Shown: positions 32,600 through 45,200, numbered from the stretch's first letter. The stretch is DNA of 64,000 nucleotides from Odontocerum albicorne (GCA_949825065.1 OX463862.1:16611592-16675591); one strand, 5' to 3'. Notes: a model not told the origin generated them from the sequence alone. Made by a program: numbers and translations.

Positions 32600-33500
32600 A
32601 AAATATACATGACATGTTCCATGAAGATAAATTCAATTAAATGTTTGAGAAAAGTAGTGTATTTTGAAATATGTAGAACAGATACTGAAAAATTAGATAC
32701 ATATGTACTACAAATATATAGTAAATGATTACAGCATTTATAATGAATAACTACAAGTTTCCATATTCCATTTCCAAATTTGAATAATTAAAAGTTTCCA
32801 TATTAGATTGTGAAGCAAAAACTGGGCGGAACATCCTTTTAAAGTTGCTTTCCACGTTGCTCTTTTTCTTTGCAAGGCTTTGTATAACATTATATAACCT
32901 CATTAATTTTTCAAGAAAAAAATTGAGCTTTTATCTTCATCGTTATAATTTTCAAAAGATATTTGAATTCTCTTTTCAAAATGTGAAAAACTCTTGATTT
33001 ATTTTGGTAGTGTTAATTCTCGAGACATCATTGTTTTGTCTTCCGTGTCGCTTAAGGGTGGATCTAAAGCAAGGTATGAGTGGAATAGTTTTTATTCACT
33101 GACTATCGGATTCCACTGTAACATATATATTTTTAAGAAACAAAACACCGCATCACCCATTCAGTTTATTCGGCGTTTAATTTGGTTTATGTAAATCAGA
33201 TTTCGTGTTTATAATTTTCCTTTTTTTTAAATTAATGCAATAGTATTGGATACATAAGAACCGGTTTGTTAGGGCAATTAACAGTTTTTTATAATTGCAT
33301 TTGGCGCCTTAATATAATGATTGAAATTTAGATTACCCATACAAAGGCAGAAGGATCCCATGATGATATCAATCATCAAGTTTTTTTAGTAAAATTTTAA
33401 TGACATATGAGCATATATAATATATGTGGACGTATGATATATTATATATTGTAATAATTATGTAATATACACCAACCGCGGTTGGTGCGCTACATCAAAA
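32600..33500. other. Unassigned AT-rich interval
   Basis: No recognisable coding or repeat content. 33400-33470 holds a small AT palindrome (atatataatatat / atatattatatat). Confidence 0.4.
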
Positions 33501-33504
33501 GTAG

Positions 33505-33890
33505 CAAAAATTACAAAAGTGTGTTGGTGCCTGCCTTGACGTATGGAAGTAAAAATAAGATAAATGCGTTGTAGATGCATACACTATAAAAAACATTTCA
33601 TTGCAAAAATTACAAAAGTGTGTTGGTGCCTACCTTGACGTATGGAAGTAAAAATAAGATAAATGCGTTGTAGATGCATATACTATGAAAAACATTTCAT
33701 TGCAAAAATTACAAAAGTGTGTTGGTGCCTACCTTGACGTATGGAAGTAAAAATAAGATAAATGCGTTGTAGATGCATATACTATGAAAAACATTTCATT
33801 GCAAAAATTACAAAAGTGTGTTGGTACCTACCTTGACGTATGGAAGTAAAAATAAGATAAATGCGTTGTAGATGCATATACTATGAAAAA
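33505..33890 (+). repeat. 99-bp tandem array built from a LINE fragment, four copies
   Basis: ttacaaaagt starts at 33511, 33610, 33709 and 33808, exactly 99 bp apart. Copies differ at very few bases. The unit encodes VLVPTLTYGSKNKINAL, matching the '..PTLTYGSE.W...INALEM' block of RTE-like reverse transcriptases, and 99 is a multiple of three. After the fourth copy the LINE sequence continues into MKNVWRL.. and WTC, i.e. the ordinary downstream RTE-A region. Confidence 0.9.
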
Positions 33891-34253
33891 TGTGTGGAGG
33901 TTAATGTACGAAAGAAAGAATTTTAAGATAGTTTGGACATGCACTTAATCAAGGTAACGTGTAATGGATATTTAGTAAAAGATTTGAAAATGAATGTAGA
34001 AAATCAATGGTTATAGAAAGAAGTGTAGTAAAAAGTGTTTGCGATGTTGCTTTTAAAATAATTTAATACTAAAAATGTAAATTTTTACTCTTAAGGCATC
34101 TTTTTGCACTATAAGGCAAAAATGAAAAAAGTGGATTATAATTATCAAAAAAGTGTTATTTTTTGTCTTATAGTCCACAATGAGGCATTCTTCACGGTTT
34201 ATTGTCTTTAAGTGCCATTTTGATTCGTGGAAGAGGTGAAGGATATGTGTCGA
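33891..34253 (+). mobile_element. RTE-A LINE downstream fragment
   Basis: atagtttggacatgcac (FGHV-type block) near 33930 and gtggaagaggtgaaggatat at 34226 belong to the RTE-A 3' region. The LINE is interrupted by the hAT MITE at 34254 and resumes at 34650 (gataggaaagtctggc). Confidence 0.55.
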
Positions 34254-34641
34254 CAGCGGCGGCTGATCTCGGGGTGCGTTGGTGCGCCGAGCCGGATAAA
34301 TAATTCGCAATAATTAAATTACATATTCGCAAATATGACCTCCAAAAATGTTAAATATTTGTATAGATTAAATATGTAATAGAATACTGACAAATGATAC
34401 AAGTATTTTTATTGAAGTGAAAATTTAAAAAAAAATACGTAAAATTTAAAAAAATATTCCTTTCAAATTGACCGGCCAAGTTTGCCAATTCATACTGGAG
34501 CGATCTCGAATATGCACCGGACGGAAACGCAGATTCATATAGGGAAGACAGAGACACAGTAAACCGTGAGACTATTTCTCTATGCTGTGAATTGTTTCTC
34601 CGGTTCGGCGCGCCAGCGCACCTCAGGACCGGCCGCCGCTG
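34254..34641. mobile_element. hAT MITE (CAGCGGCGGCTG family), copy 2
   Basis: Ends are CAGCGGCGGCTGATCTCG and (inverse) CAGCGGCGGCCGGTCCTG. A perfect 8-bp duplication TGTGTCGA lies at 34246-34253 and 34642-34649. It inserted into an RTE-A copy, whose sequence reads through once the element and one duplicate are removed. The interior is inverted relative to copy 1 at 9115. Confidence 0.9.
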
Positions 34642-34649
34642 TGTGTCGA

Positions 34650-34725
34650 TATAGGAAAGTCTGGCGATATGTCTTCTTTACCTACACTAGCACGGAAATG
34701 GCGTGAGGGTATATATGTATTACCA
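34650..34725 (+). mobile_element. RTE-A 3' terminus
   Basis: ataggaaagtctggc..tcttctttacctacac..cacggaaatggcgtgagg is the terminal coding block (..DRKVW..MSSLPT..TEMA) continuing from 34253. Confidence 0.6.
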
Positions 34726-34729
34726 AAGG

Positions 34730-35290
34730 AGTATAAATAACATTATTTAGGACAAAATAATAAAAATACTGGTATGAAATTCGACAGTGAACCAGAAAAC
34801 ACCAGTTAGGGTCGAGACTTCTGAAATGTAAATTTACAGACTCTCTCAAGATTTTATGGTCAGATCGCGTTACAAATGTGGTAGTGCCTGCTCGGATACA
34901 TAGTGACCACTGAAATACTGAATGATACGAAACAATTTCTCGCAAAAGGTCCATCGTCACCCTGGCAGTGTGCACAGTAGTTCCATCCTGGAACCATGCC
35001 TCCTGATTATCTTCGACCGCTGGGCGTAAACAAATTCAAGCATTTTCTTATACAGCGCCCCGTTGATTCTTTCTAGCTGACCTACCTCATTTTCAAAGAA
35101 ATAGGGGCCGATAACTCTCTCTTAGCCATAACACCGCACCAAACAGTCCATTTTCGGGGATGCAATTTATGCTGATGTACTCGTAATTCCCTGGGATTCT
35201 TAGTATCTCAAAATCTGCAGTTTTGTTTGTTGATGTACCCGTTCAAATGAAAATTGACCTTAACACTCATTATCAATTTATTCAAAAACT
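34730..35290 (-). pseudogene. Tc1/mariner-superfamily transposase remnant
   Basis: On the minus strand, across several frames: FVNKQNC..ILRY, PRKWTVWCG-like sequence, IGPYFFENEVGQLERINGALYKKML, then DGTTVHTARVTMDLLREIV. This matches the order 'GYVN.QN.R.W....H.....VWCGF...IIGP.FFE...VNG..Y..ML......QDGA..HTA' of insect Tc1/mariner-superfamily transposases. Many breaks; no terminal repeats found. It has the same general architecture as the 14783-16094 element but is not obviously the same family. Confidence 0.65.
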
Positions 35291-35299
35291 TGTTGTTAT

Positions 35300-35860
35300 A
35301 TCTGGCTAGGTGTTGAAATCGAATGACGTACTGTATAACCTGTAAAAATGTGTGTATATAACCTGTAAAAAGATAATAAAAAAGATTAAAAATGAACGAG
35401 TTATGACGTTTTCAAACCCTTCAGTCTTTCAGTGGCTACTCTATACTCTATATCATATAAGGACCGATAACTGATTAGAACTGTGAAGTTCGCAAGTTAC
35501 AGCAGGTACAAGATACATTGTAACGCATCTGATAAGCTAAGGAAAAATAAACAGCAAACGAGGCAGAGGAAAATACTGCATCTCTTGGCTTAAGTACTTG
35601 CGGGATTGGTTTGGGTTCAGTTCATAAGAGTTATTTCGTTGAATAAGATAAGATATCATTATAGTGGCCAATCTCCAATAGGAGACAGCAACTCGAGAAG
35701 TTATGAAATTTGTGATTAAGGAATGACACCACTTTGTCACAGAACTTGCCTAGTGAACTGGTTTTCTAACATATAGTATATGTTAAATATGGAGAATTTT
35801 TTGCACTATGTACTTGTACTCTTTTCCATAAAAACAATGTAAATTGTTTTTTTTTATTTG
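35300..35860. other. Unassigned interval
   Basis: ataacctgtaaaaa is repeated at 35336 and 35360. Otherwise nothing is recognised; the 67-codon minus frame at 35537 has no signature. Confidence 0.4.
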
Positions 35861-35861
35861 T

Positions 35862-36240
35862 TTATTTAACCGTTTTATTTCAAATACAATCTGGCGGGTT
35901 TATTACCAGGCGGTAATCTCTTCCAACCAACCAGACAAAAGTACATGAAGCATGTTACATGGTCGCAAAAAACATTCAAATGACTATCCATCCCCACGAA
36001 ATCCATGAACACATACATGATCACATGCCCACAAACCCCACAAAGGTGGATAATCACCAATTTAGATTTTTTCAGCCGTTTCTTTAAGCATGCCAAGGAC
36101 GGAGCGAGTCTAACATTGGTTTGTAACTGATTCCAGAGTCTCACTACATGGACAGTAAAGGACGGCGTAAAAAAAGAAGAGCGGTGAACTGGAAAGACCA
36201 TGATCGGAAAGCCGCTGAACATTTTTGGAGAGATAAGAGA
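35862..36240 (-). mobile_element. CR1/Jockey-like LINE 3' end (family L1a)
   Basis: The minus-strand frame gives FPVHRSSFFTPSFTVHVVRLWNQ (in two blocks: FPVHRSSFF and VRLWNQLQTNVRLAPSLAC), then KKRLKKS, and the family 3' UTR ending at a TTTATTTG run (minus-strand A tail). It is truncated at its 5' side at about 36240. Confidence 0.75.
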
Positions 36241-36690
36241 AATATTGTATTGTGATTAGTAAAAACGTATTAACGTGAATAGTAAAAACGTATTAAGCGC
36301 TACTTAATAACTTCTCTTAGACGAAGCTCGCTACTTTTAACCCACTTTAAATAACGATGGTTTTTTCGATCTTTTTTCCCTCCTAAAATAACTTAGACTT
36401 CACCAATTTATCGAATTCGTTCTGCTTTATTTGTCTATTTTTCCTGCAACAATAGCATAATATAATAGTATTTTAATAATAATTCACGGTGCATAATGTC
36501 GACCACAAACGCACTGAAATGATGTCAGAGCGATAAAGGTCAAGGAAGTTTAATTTTAGCAATATTTATATATTCTTATCGATATATTTCCTACATTTTG
36601 TGCAATTTTGATAAAATATGACGGAATCACAAAGTGCGAAAAATATGAAACTGTATCTAAAGTCCGGTTTCGATTATGAAAAAGGCAAAA
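36241..36690. other. Unassigned AT-rich interval
   Basis: A small direct repeat (agtaaaaacgtattaa twice at 36260-36295). No coding signal. Confidence 0.4.
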
Positions 36691-36698
36691 TAATATAT

Positions 36699-36954
36699 GT
36701 GGCGTTATGGCAGAAGTTGATAACATGTTATGTCCGTTTTTTGTCATTTTGTGTTTATTCTCCCAATTTATAGAAAATATTTCTCAGCATGTTGTGGCAA
36801 AATTTGGTGTGTCAGTCATTATCCAAACAATAGATGTAATGTTTGGAAACACTTAAAAAATGCTTATTGTACTGATTTTGACAGCTTATCAAAGTTAATA
36901 TTGCTTCTGTAAACTAAGGTAAAACGGATATATCAACTTCTGCCATAACGACAC
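36699..36954. mobile_element. MITE with 24-bp inverted ends
   Basis: The left end GTGGCGTTATGGCAGAAG and the inverse of the right end GTGTCGTTATGGCAGAAG differ at one base over 24. The 256-bp interior has no transposase; the 60- and 63-codon frames are incidental. Superfamily not assigned. Confidence 0.75.
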
Positions 36955-37251
36955 AGATATATGACGTGTCAAATAGATAGCCATAAATTGATATTTTTTA
37001 TACTAACACTACATTTTTCATTATTTAAGATGATCATTTCAGTCGATTCCAGTATTGGTAAAGGTACAATTAGCACATGAAAACATTTTTTTTGACAATG
37101 TGTCAAGTCAGATTTTTCTGTTACCCGCTTGTAAGTTTTTTGAACATTTCTTAATTGTTGTGATATTTGAGCAAGCGGGCACGCGGAATATTCAGATGAA
37201 AATCCAGTGATCAGTGTCTTAGCCAGGCTTATGTTTACTGATGATTTAGAC

Positions 37252-37587
37252 CAGGGCTTCTTAAACTTTTTTCATTCACGACCCCATTTATGATTGCGAG
37301 TTTCCTGGCGACCCCATATAAATATAAAAGAAAGATAAATAAATATTTTTTGATGATTTATTTATTAGGTAACAATATACATATGAAAATATATAGTTTT
37401 AGAATTCGTTTAGAAACATACAAAAAATAAAAATTGTACAAAAAGTTGTAAAAAGACTCTGCACAAATACACATCTAGATGTTATAAAATCGTGTATTTA
37501 AATATTTGACATTAAAATCTCTCACGACCCCAGAATTTTGCTACGCGACCCCATTTTGGGTCGCGACCCATAGTTTAAGAAGGCCTG
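37252..37587. mobile_element. hAT MITE with perfect 8-bp target duplication
   Basis: Ends are CAGGGCTTCTTAAACTTTT and (inverse) CAGGCCTTCTTAAACTATG. ATTTAGAC flanks it exactly at 37244-37251 and 37588-37595. Sub-terminal GCGACCCC motifs occur at both ends. No transposase within 336 bp. The perfect duplication suggests a relatively recent insertion. Confidence 0.9.
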
Positions 37588-37599
37588 ATTTAGACAGTT

Positions 37600-38410
37600 A
37601 ATTTATAGGCGGTTAAAATATTGAAAAGTATTTTCTTCGTCAAACAATGAAATTTAAATTAAACGATCAATAACTTTATAGTATGTTTTACAAAATCGTT
37701 GGTGTCACAATTAATCAAAAATTAACATCCTATAGACAAAAAATTTAACCTAAAAATGTTAGACTTACAAATGATATAAGAAACCAATAAAACTGAATCA
37801 CTCAATTAGTATGATAGAAATTGAAAATTTCGATAAGCGCTATTTGATTATTGCACATATAAATATAATAATTTTATTTAAAGGTAGTGATGATATTTTT
37901 TACTGCGATATTTAATGTAAATAAATATCGAGGTCAAAATTATTTTAATGTAGCAATACATAAAACATAGAAAACCCTAGATTATGGAAACAACTAAACA
38001 ATGTAAAATAAGATTATTTCATTTCGATTTAATCATGTTTCATCAGCGCATTTTTAATAATGTAATTTGACGACATATCCGTCAATCATTTTATTACAAC
38101 CATTTGATATTACTCGATTAAAACAATTTTCTTATGTGATCCTAAAACAGTTAAAAAACGATATCTCAGGTAAAACCATATTAATAAAGGAAATCACTTG
38201 GATTTATTTTTGTAACTATATATGTTTTCGAAATAGATATTCATAAATATTATTTAGTAAAACTGAGCATTTATTATTTCTGGGTGTCGAGCGTCATGAG
38301 TATTATAGTATTTGAATCGATATCATTGATAGGTGTTACTATAAAAGCCAAAGTTGTTTTATGTGGTGTTATTTTTATATTTAATAACAATTTAAGACAT
38401 GAAAATATAA
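37600..38410. other. Unassigned AT-rich interval
   Basis: No coding sequence or repeat relative recognised. Confidence 0.4.
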
Positions 38411-38413
38411 TAT

Positions 38414-38620
38414 TTATCGCCAGATTTGCATTTTTCTCCAATTACGAAGTAGAATGGTGTCGGTTGCCCATCGCACCAAACAGTTTTTTTCTGCTTTCAC
38501 AATAAAACCATATACTGAAGAGACAAACGATGCCACCAAACACGAAAAGAAAATAATCTTCAAAGCTCTAATGAAAATGTTATACATACTGTCCCATCGA
38601 TAGGCATCCCGCCACTCCAT
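38414..38620 (-). CDS. Hypothetical small membrane protein, head-to-head with MRGBP
   Basis: A 68-codon minus-strand frame starts at ATG 38620 with a favourable context (A at -3). It encodes MEWRDAYRWDSMYNIFIRAL, then a hydrophobic stretch (residues ~20-41: ALKIIFFSCLVASFVSSVYGF), then a basic tail (..LLRNWRKMQIWR). One membrane helix with a short N-terminus is plausible. It lies ~520 bp from the MRGBP start in a divergent arrangement that would suit a shared promoter. No repeat relatives in the window. I do not recognise the family; a chance ORF remains quite possible. Confidence 0.35.
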   Translation of the reverse strand: MEWRDAYRWDSMYNIFIRALKIIFFSCLVASFVSSVYGFIVKAEKNCLVRWATDTILLRNWRKMQIWR

Positions 38621-38699
38621 TTTTTATGATGATAAAATGAATATTGCAAAACAAATTAAATAAAAAAATCACGAGTTTTAAATGTATGCAAATATATGT

Positions 38700-39137
38700 T
38701 CAAATACCAAGAAGACTTACTTTAAAAATTTCTTTCACTATGGCCGATGAAGTTCCACTGAGCTATTTAGTTAATATACCTAAGTCAAACTTTTGACCAA
38801 TGAGAAATATAACTCAGATATAAAATGGCGCCCACTATAAGATGTTACGTACTTTGTGAATTATTGCGTCGGCAATATTTGACGTCTCTGTGTTGTTTTT
38901 TCGCGCCGTATTTTTAGGTTATTATGATATTTGCGTATTTTGTTCTAAAGAAAATAACGTTTAAATATTGTATCAACAGTTGCATACATTTCAATTCTTA
39001 TTTATTAGTCAATAGATTGCTACGCAGTGTGACTTTTAACACTTTTTCAAAGTTTGATAAAAATAAGCCGGTGAATTCTCAACGGTGAAACAGGGAATGG
39101 TTTGTGATTGAGTAGTTGATTCTGTTTCATCCTTACA
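38700..39137 (+). promoter_or_regulatory. MRGBP upstream region, possibly bidirectional
   Basis: Between the divergent ORF and MRGBP. It contains tataaaatggcgcccac at ~38820 (an ATGGCGCC motif) and ttttttcgcgccgta at ~38896-38910, which fits the E2F consensus TTTCGCGC. No dispersed repeat was recognised. The MRGBP ATG has aca at -3 to -1 (acaATGG), a good initiation context. Confidence 0.4.
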
Positions 39138-39240
39138 ATGGCTGAGAAACAAGAAACTGAAGGATCTAATGATGATTTTGAGTGGAACGTCGACAACGAA
39201 ATACACCTTTTCATGGCAATGTGTGATACAAAACCGGCAG
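39138..39240 (+). CDS. MRGBP: MRGBP coding exon 1
   Basis: 34 codons plus one base, from ATGGCTGAG to CCGGCAG|gtaaaa. It contains the acidic start of the Eaf7 domain (DDFEWNVDNEIHLFMAMCD). Confidence 0.93.
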
Positions 39241-42200
39241 GTAAAATTTAAGCATTTTTTCCTAAAAATAATCTTAATACAAAATGCACAGAACTTGAGA
39301 ACAAATGTAATATTTACGATGTTTTCTTTTCAATAATTTTCATTTTTAATAAAAAAAAGTTGTGAATAACTTTGAAGGTCATTCAAATATGCTAAACCAA
39401 AAAAAAAAAGCAAAATAGTCAAGTTATAACCAAATTAGAATGTGCATCTTAAATATAAAAATAATACAGAACAATGGGTGATTACCCAAAATATGCGCAC
39501 TATGTCAAACTTATCACGGTGTGCAACTATAAAGGCCTCGAAATAACTAGGCAAGAAATCATTGCTATATTCCTATTAAAAGTTCTTCAAAGTAGTTTTT
39601 ACTGCCCCGTGATACTCGAATCACTAAGTTTATATTTGTATATAAACTTAGTGATTCGAGTATACTATATATAAATATGTCCCATATAAATATAGCCATG
39701 CAAGCAATCATCTGTTCTACAAACCAATGTCTAAAACAAATATCTTGGCTAAACGCTCAAGTCACGCGTGGTATAGAGATATTGAACCAACTGAGTGACA
39801 CTGGATATATTCTCGGCAAGCAGTATGAGAAGAATCCTGGGTGATATTCTATCTTACAAATAAACTAACTAGTAGCAGATCATCTTTGTGTAACAAGAGA
39901 TATCCATGAAAAGTTAAAAAAATGTACATCCATACATACCGTTATGTGTTTTCTCTGTTGGGGTAGGCAGCGAGGAGAGAGTGCCAGACTTTCCTATCAC
40001 AATACATATCTTTCTTTCAGTATTATCTCAAATGATTGTAATTTTTGCTTCATGGGTTTGATTGAGCTGATGACATCTGTAGTGCAGCTGGTAAGACGCT
40101 TGACTACCACTAGAGGAGGATGTTACTCAAAAAAAAAAATGCCACAGGATTGAATTTTTCTAGTAACAATACTCTCGTGTGCTAAACATGTGTAAATTTT
40201 GCTGTCTCTATGTGCTGTAATATTCTCAACACATGTTATGACACCTTGCGATTTTCGTGCTTAATCCAGTGTTTTTAAACCAGAAGGCCTAAGACTATGT
40301 TGTCTCCCAGCCAAGTTCTTCAATATGTCTTGCTAATTAAGAGTTGTTTAAAGGTACCATACGAATGAATGAATTTAACTAGGCTTACTTAATATCAACA
40401 TAATAATATATTTTTTAATATTATTATTGTTATAAACAAGGAAATAATACTTTTGTAATTTTTTCTTTCAGGTATTAATAAGCATTTTTTTATGATAGAA
40501 ATAGTCGAAAGATTTTCCACTTTAGTGGGCAAAGAGGTGTCCACATCTGTTATATGGAAACATTTGGATACTCTCTACGACATGAAGATGTGTGACGAGA
40601 TAGAAGGAATTCCATTTCCCAATGAAGTTAAAGATTTCTCATTGCCCGAGGCTGAGTTTGGTTTACTTATGAAGATGAAAGTCAAAGGTGCTCCAGTTGC
40701 GGGTGTTGCTGAAGAAATTGAAGGTTATTATTTGGTTTAATTTACACTATATTATGATTGTAAGATGACCTGAGACAATTAGGCTACTTAGAAAAAAAAG
40801 ATTTATAAATATTATAAAATTGATTGATAAGAGTTGAGAAAATTTTATTAAAACTTTTTATGACTTAAATGAAAGAGGTGAGATAGAAAGTGTACATGAC
40901 AACATATATGGATGTGGCAGAAGTATTCCATATTCTCTCTATTCACACGAATAGGAACATGGTATGTTGGTGATAGTGATGAAGAATTAGAAGACATTGC
41001 TATGGAGTAAGAAATCCGGTAGACAAAATAATTTCCTTTGGTAAACACTCATCTGGCATTTGAAATATATGTCAAAACCAATTAATTAATCTAAAATACT
41101 ATATTTCAAATTGTTACAATTTATAAACTCTGTATTGTTTTTTTATTTCAGTAATTATACTTTATCTTTGCAATTTATTTGTTTATTTATTTAATTTAAA
41201 AAATATTACAAACTAACTCTTAACCTATCTAACTTGCATCTATAATATTACATCCAAGAACTTAAATCTACATATATTTTATTACTTCAACAAAACAAAT
41301 ATCTATTCTCAACAAAACACATAGAAAATGTAAAAACCCGATGCTCTTGGTTTCTTTAAAACGTTTTAGAATTTCATTAATAATTTTAAAACTATTGTAG
41401 TATAAATTATTTTGATTTCTTATCATTTTGGTTTGTGGAAGCTAAAAGTCATCGCGACTTCTCATGGGGTAGTTATGGATCTCATTGTAGTTATTACACC
41501 TTTTCGGGTATACTTTGGCAACTGATAACTATGTAACTTATAGACTAAGACATTAAAAATTGTAGATTGTTTTACTGTGCACATATCTAGTTTAAAAATC
41601 ATATCCTTAATTATATTGTATGTACTAAATTTTAAAGTAGTCACTATCCCTTTGTTCTGTACAATTAGAAGTTTCTTCAATTGAATTTCATTGTCCAGAA
41701 AAAGATCACTTGAATAATAATTTAGAACCCCTATCTCGAAGCCTTTTTGTCTGATGAAAAATGAAGGACAGTAAGTAAAAGGTATTTTGCCCTGATTAAG
41801 TTTAATCAGTGGAATAATGAAGTGAAATTCAGTATATTCATTGAAATAAAATTTTCTGGTGTACTTGTTATACTGGTTTATATACATAACTTTTGAATCG
41901 CCACCATACACCAACTTGAGACAGTTGTTTCACACTTCTGACACCTTAACCATATGATAATACTGCTCTATCCTAATATTCAGTGACACTACTGTTATCT
42001 ATTTTTATAAATATATATTGCCAATAATAAATAATTTAAAATTTACATTGTTTTAATGGAAGGCAAACTGTAAAGTACTAGTTCAAAATAATGCTGAAAA
42101 CCCTCCATTTTGTGGATATAGAGTATCGCTTCACTAGGCAATGCTGTGATGAAGTGGTCTCACTTCTTGATCATAAATTTAATTTATTTCTCCTAAATAA

Positions 42201-45200
42201 TAAAGCACTCAGCTCAAACATTCACACTCTTCATTCGCATCGTTACACACACTTTAATCCCCTGCTATCACATAACACAATTCCAATCACATCAAAATCA
42301 TATCCAATATTCCTCATTACATACATTTACATATGCCCTCCAATGTTTATTTAACTTTTTTCGTTAAAAGTCACGTTTTCCATTGGTATGTTATAAGATC
42401 TTCATTTTCTTTGACGCAATTCACAAATTATTTTGAGTAAAATCTGATCTAAGATTTGATTTTTATAATAGTATCAAAATTTCATTTATATGAAATTGAA
42501 TACAGTAAAAGAAGAATGTTGACCATTGATGAAAATAAACCCAATCTTTTATTCTAGCTGAGCGAGCTGTTAGTCCAAAACTGAGTAGTACACCCCGATC
42601 AACATCAAGGGGAGCTGTTTCTAAAGAAGGCATGACGCCAAAAGGTAAATGACAAATCATTATAACATCTTGCATAAGTGTTGAAAGAAAGTTTTAATGA
42701 TACCACACACACATATAATAAAACTTATCAGAACCTTCAATTCGGTTGGAATAAAAGTTTTTTCGTATTTTCCTAATAGACATTAGGAGCAATTTGTATT
42801 TATATATATTTTTTATTATTTATAATGTATAAGTCGTTGACTAGATTATCAGTTGATACTTCCATAGTCCTCAGTGAGATACAGGAAAAAGCCTAGTTTA
42901 CTGGGGACACGACAAACGAAAGGCAACAAACCCAGATCCATTAAAATTGTGTTTCCAAATTAAATTACCTTTGGTTTTTTTGCAAATTATGTATATTTCT
43001 TGTCATGTGTAAAATAAATAAAAAAAAATAATGTATTTAAAAATATAGATCAATTAGATTTGAATTGAAAAAAATATAAGAAGCAAAATTTACACCACCT
43101 AATGCTCTCTTATTTTCAAGAAAGCAAAAATGCTACGAAAACACCTAGAAAGATTTGTATATGGAAACAGTGCAGTGACAGAAATAATGTACTAAAAGTG
43201 GTTTTCTAAGTTCTGAGTTGTAGACAAAATTTTAAGAATAATGAACATTTTTTGTTGAATTGAACAAATACATAAAAGAACATGTTTAACGAATTCCGTT
43301 TCAACAAAATAAAGATTTCAGAATAATATACATTTCTCGGCCAAAAATGCTGCTAAGGGGATCCAAATGCATAGGCTTTGATGACACAAGCAATATTCAA
43401 CAAATGACTTATAAATTTGGATGCTCAAATGAAAAAATAAAAAAGGTTTAAAAAAATTTTAAGTGATAATTGTGCCGCAGATAATTTAATTGAACACGTT
43501 CAAGTTGAATTTTTACCTCCAAATTGTACAGAATTTTTGCAGCCTTTGGGAATTATGTGTGTATGTGCAGTAAATGAAGAACTCAATATGGAATATGATA
43601 GTAAAAATAAATTAAGAATGCAATACGGAAGATGATAGTAAAAATGGAGCTATGCCATGATATGAAGGTTTCGCTTTCGGAAGCTATGAATAGATTGAAA
43701 AAGTTAATTCTTATTTGTCTTGTAGCACTGATATTCCAGAAAATGTTCTCAACATTATCTGTATTGAAAATACAATTATGAATGTTGCTAAGAAAAATTC
43801 AGTGCAGTCAAAGTAACATCATTCTTTGGAAAAAAAATAATTGAGTATTTGTACGGCTTTTTATTCTAAAATAAAACTTTTTTAGTGTATTTTTCTCCCA
43901 TATTCAGTATGACGAAATATCTTTTATAGTCCCATGAATTTCCTTTTAATGGAATTTCACATGTCTACTGCAATGGTTGTCTCATTTATGTTTAGTATTT
44001 AAGCTTTGATTAGTTTCACATAGATGTCATTTATGTGCTTAAAAATTAAATTCTCTTGATGTATTTTAAAATTTTAGAGAGAAATAATTAATCAAAGAGA
44101 GAAATAATTAATTATTATAAGTTCAGTTTCGAAACTATACTAAGAGAAGGTTTCCTTACCACCATGAGTCTGGGTCTATCCATTTATAGATAAAGGCCTT
44201 GTTCTATCACCTTGTGACACATTGACTGCTGAATAATTTCTTTATAATCACGGCAGTGCTAAAAATATTTACTCATTTTTAAGATTCTTACAAAATAGTA
44301 AAAAGGTGAGAGCAAGTAAAATTCTTTGTCATATTCTCTTACAAACCCTATTAGTACCTTTAGATTACTCTGGTCTCACTTGTTTTTTAATCCATCTAAA
44401 GAAATCGGGAATGAAATGGTAATGGGTGTTTTGAGCATTCAGCAAAAGTTTATAAGAACACCTATAGATAGTTGATTTCTCTAATAGTTAGATAATTTGG
44501 TATAGCTCTGTTTTTCGACCATTAGAATATCACCTCAAGAACGCTTCCTGACTGGTTCAACCTATTAACTTACAGAAGATGTATAGAGGGCAATTTACTT
44601 TTTAAGCCTACCGAAAACTTCACCAATTTGAAGATTTGTCTCATGGAGGACGGTAGACTTCCATAGAAGAGATCCCACTGCCTGAAATGTTGTGTCGAAA
44701 TATTTAGATTTGCCAACTCTACTAGGAATTTGAAGATTCAAAGTATTCACAATGCTCGACCTTAATCGGAGACGAGATTCTATAGACTATAGTCATTTTT
44801 AGCACTGAACGTATTCAGACAATGTACTGATGCTTGGAAGAGAAAAGTTTAACGTGTAAAACAGTATGCAATACCTAGATTGTTATCTAAATAAAAAATT
44901 TGGATTTAAGTCAGTGTACACAAATAAGGATAGAGCAAGCTCGTAATGTATTTGTCAAAATGAATCAACTTCTGTACAATAGAGACCTTAGTTTGGACAC
45001 ATACTTTGTTGTTATGTTTAGTTTGCGAGAAAATAAAGGCCCTAAGTAATGACATATTGACGTATGCTGCGTATCTCGTGGGTGGACAAAGTTGAATGCA
45101 GAAATCAAAGACAAATGCAGATGTATTGAGCTGATTAAGTAAAACTGAATTTATTAATTTATTTGTATGGTACCCTACAACAAATTTGAATTGGTGATTC

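Noticed and set aside
38740..38796. Upstream short ORF (MADEVPLSYLVNIPKSNF) as a leader peptide of MRGBP
   Set aside because: The transcription start is unknown, and the ORF may lie outside the transcript; nothing supports translation.
41462..41914. 150-codon minus-strand gene inside MRGBP intron 2
   Set aside because: Part of it resembles the C-terminal section of a LINE reverse transcriptase and it is bordered by an A-rich tail, so it is treated as a mobile-element remnant.
42091..42354. 87-codon + strand ORF in MRGBP intron 2
   Set aside because: No domain, composition dominated by His/Leu/Ile/Ser from AT-rich DNA, no splice context.
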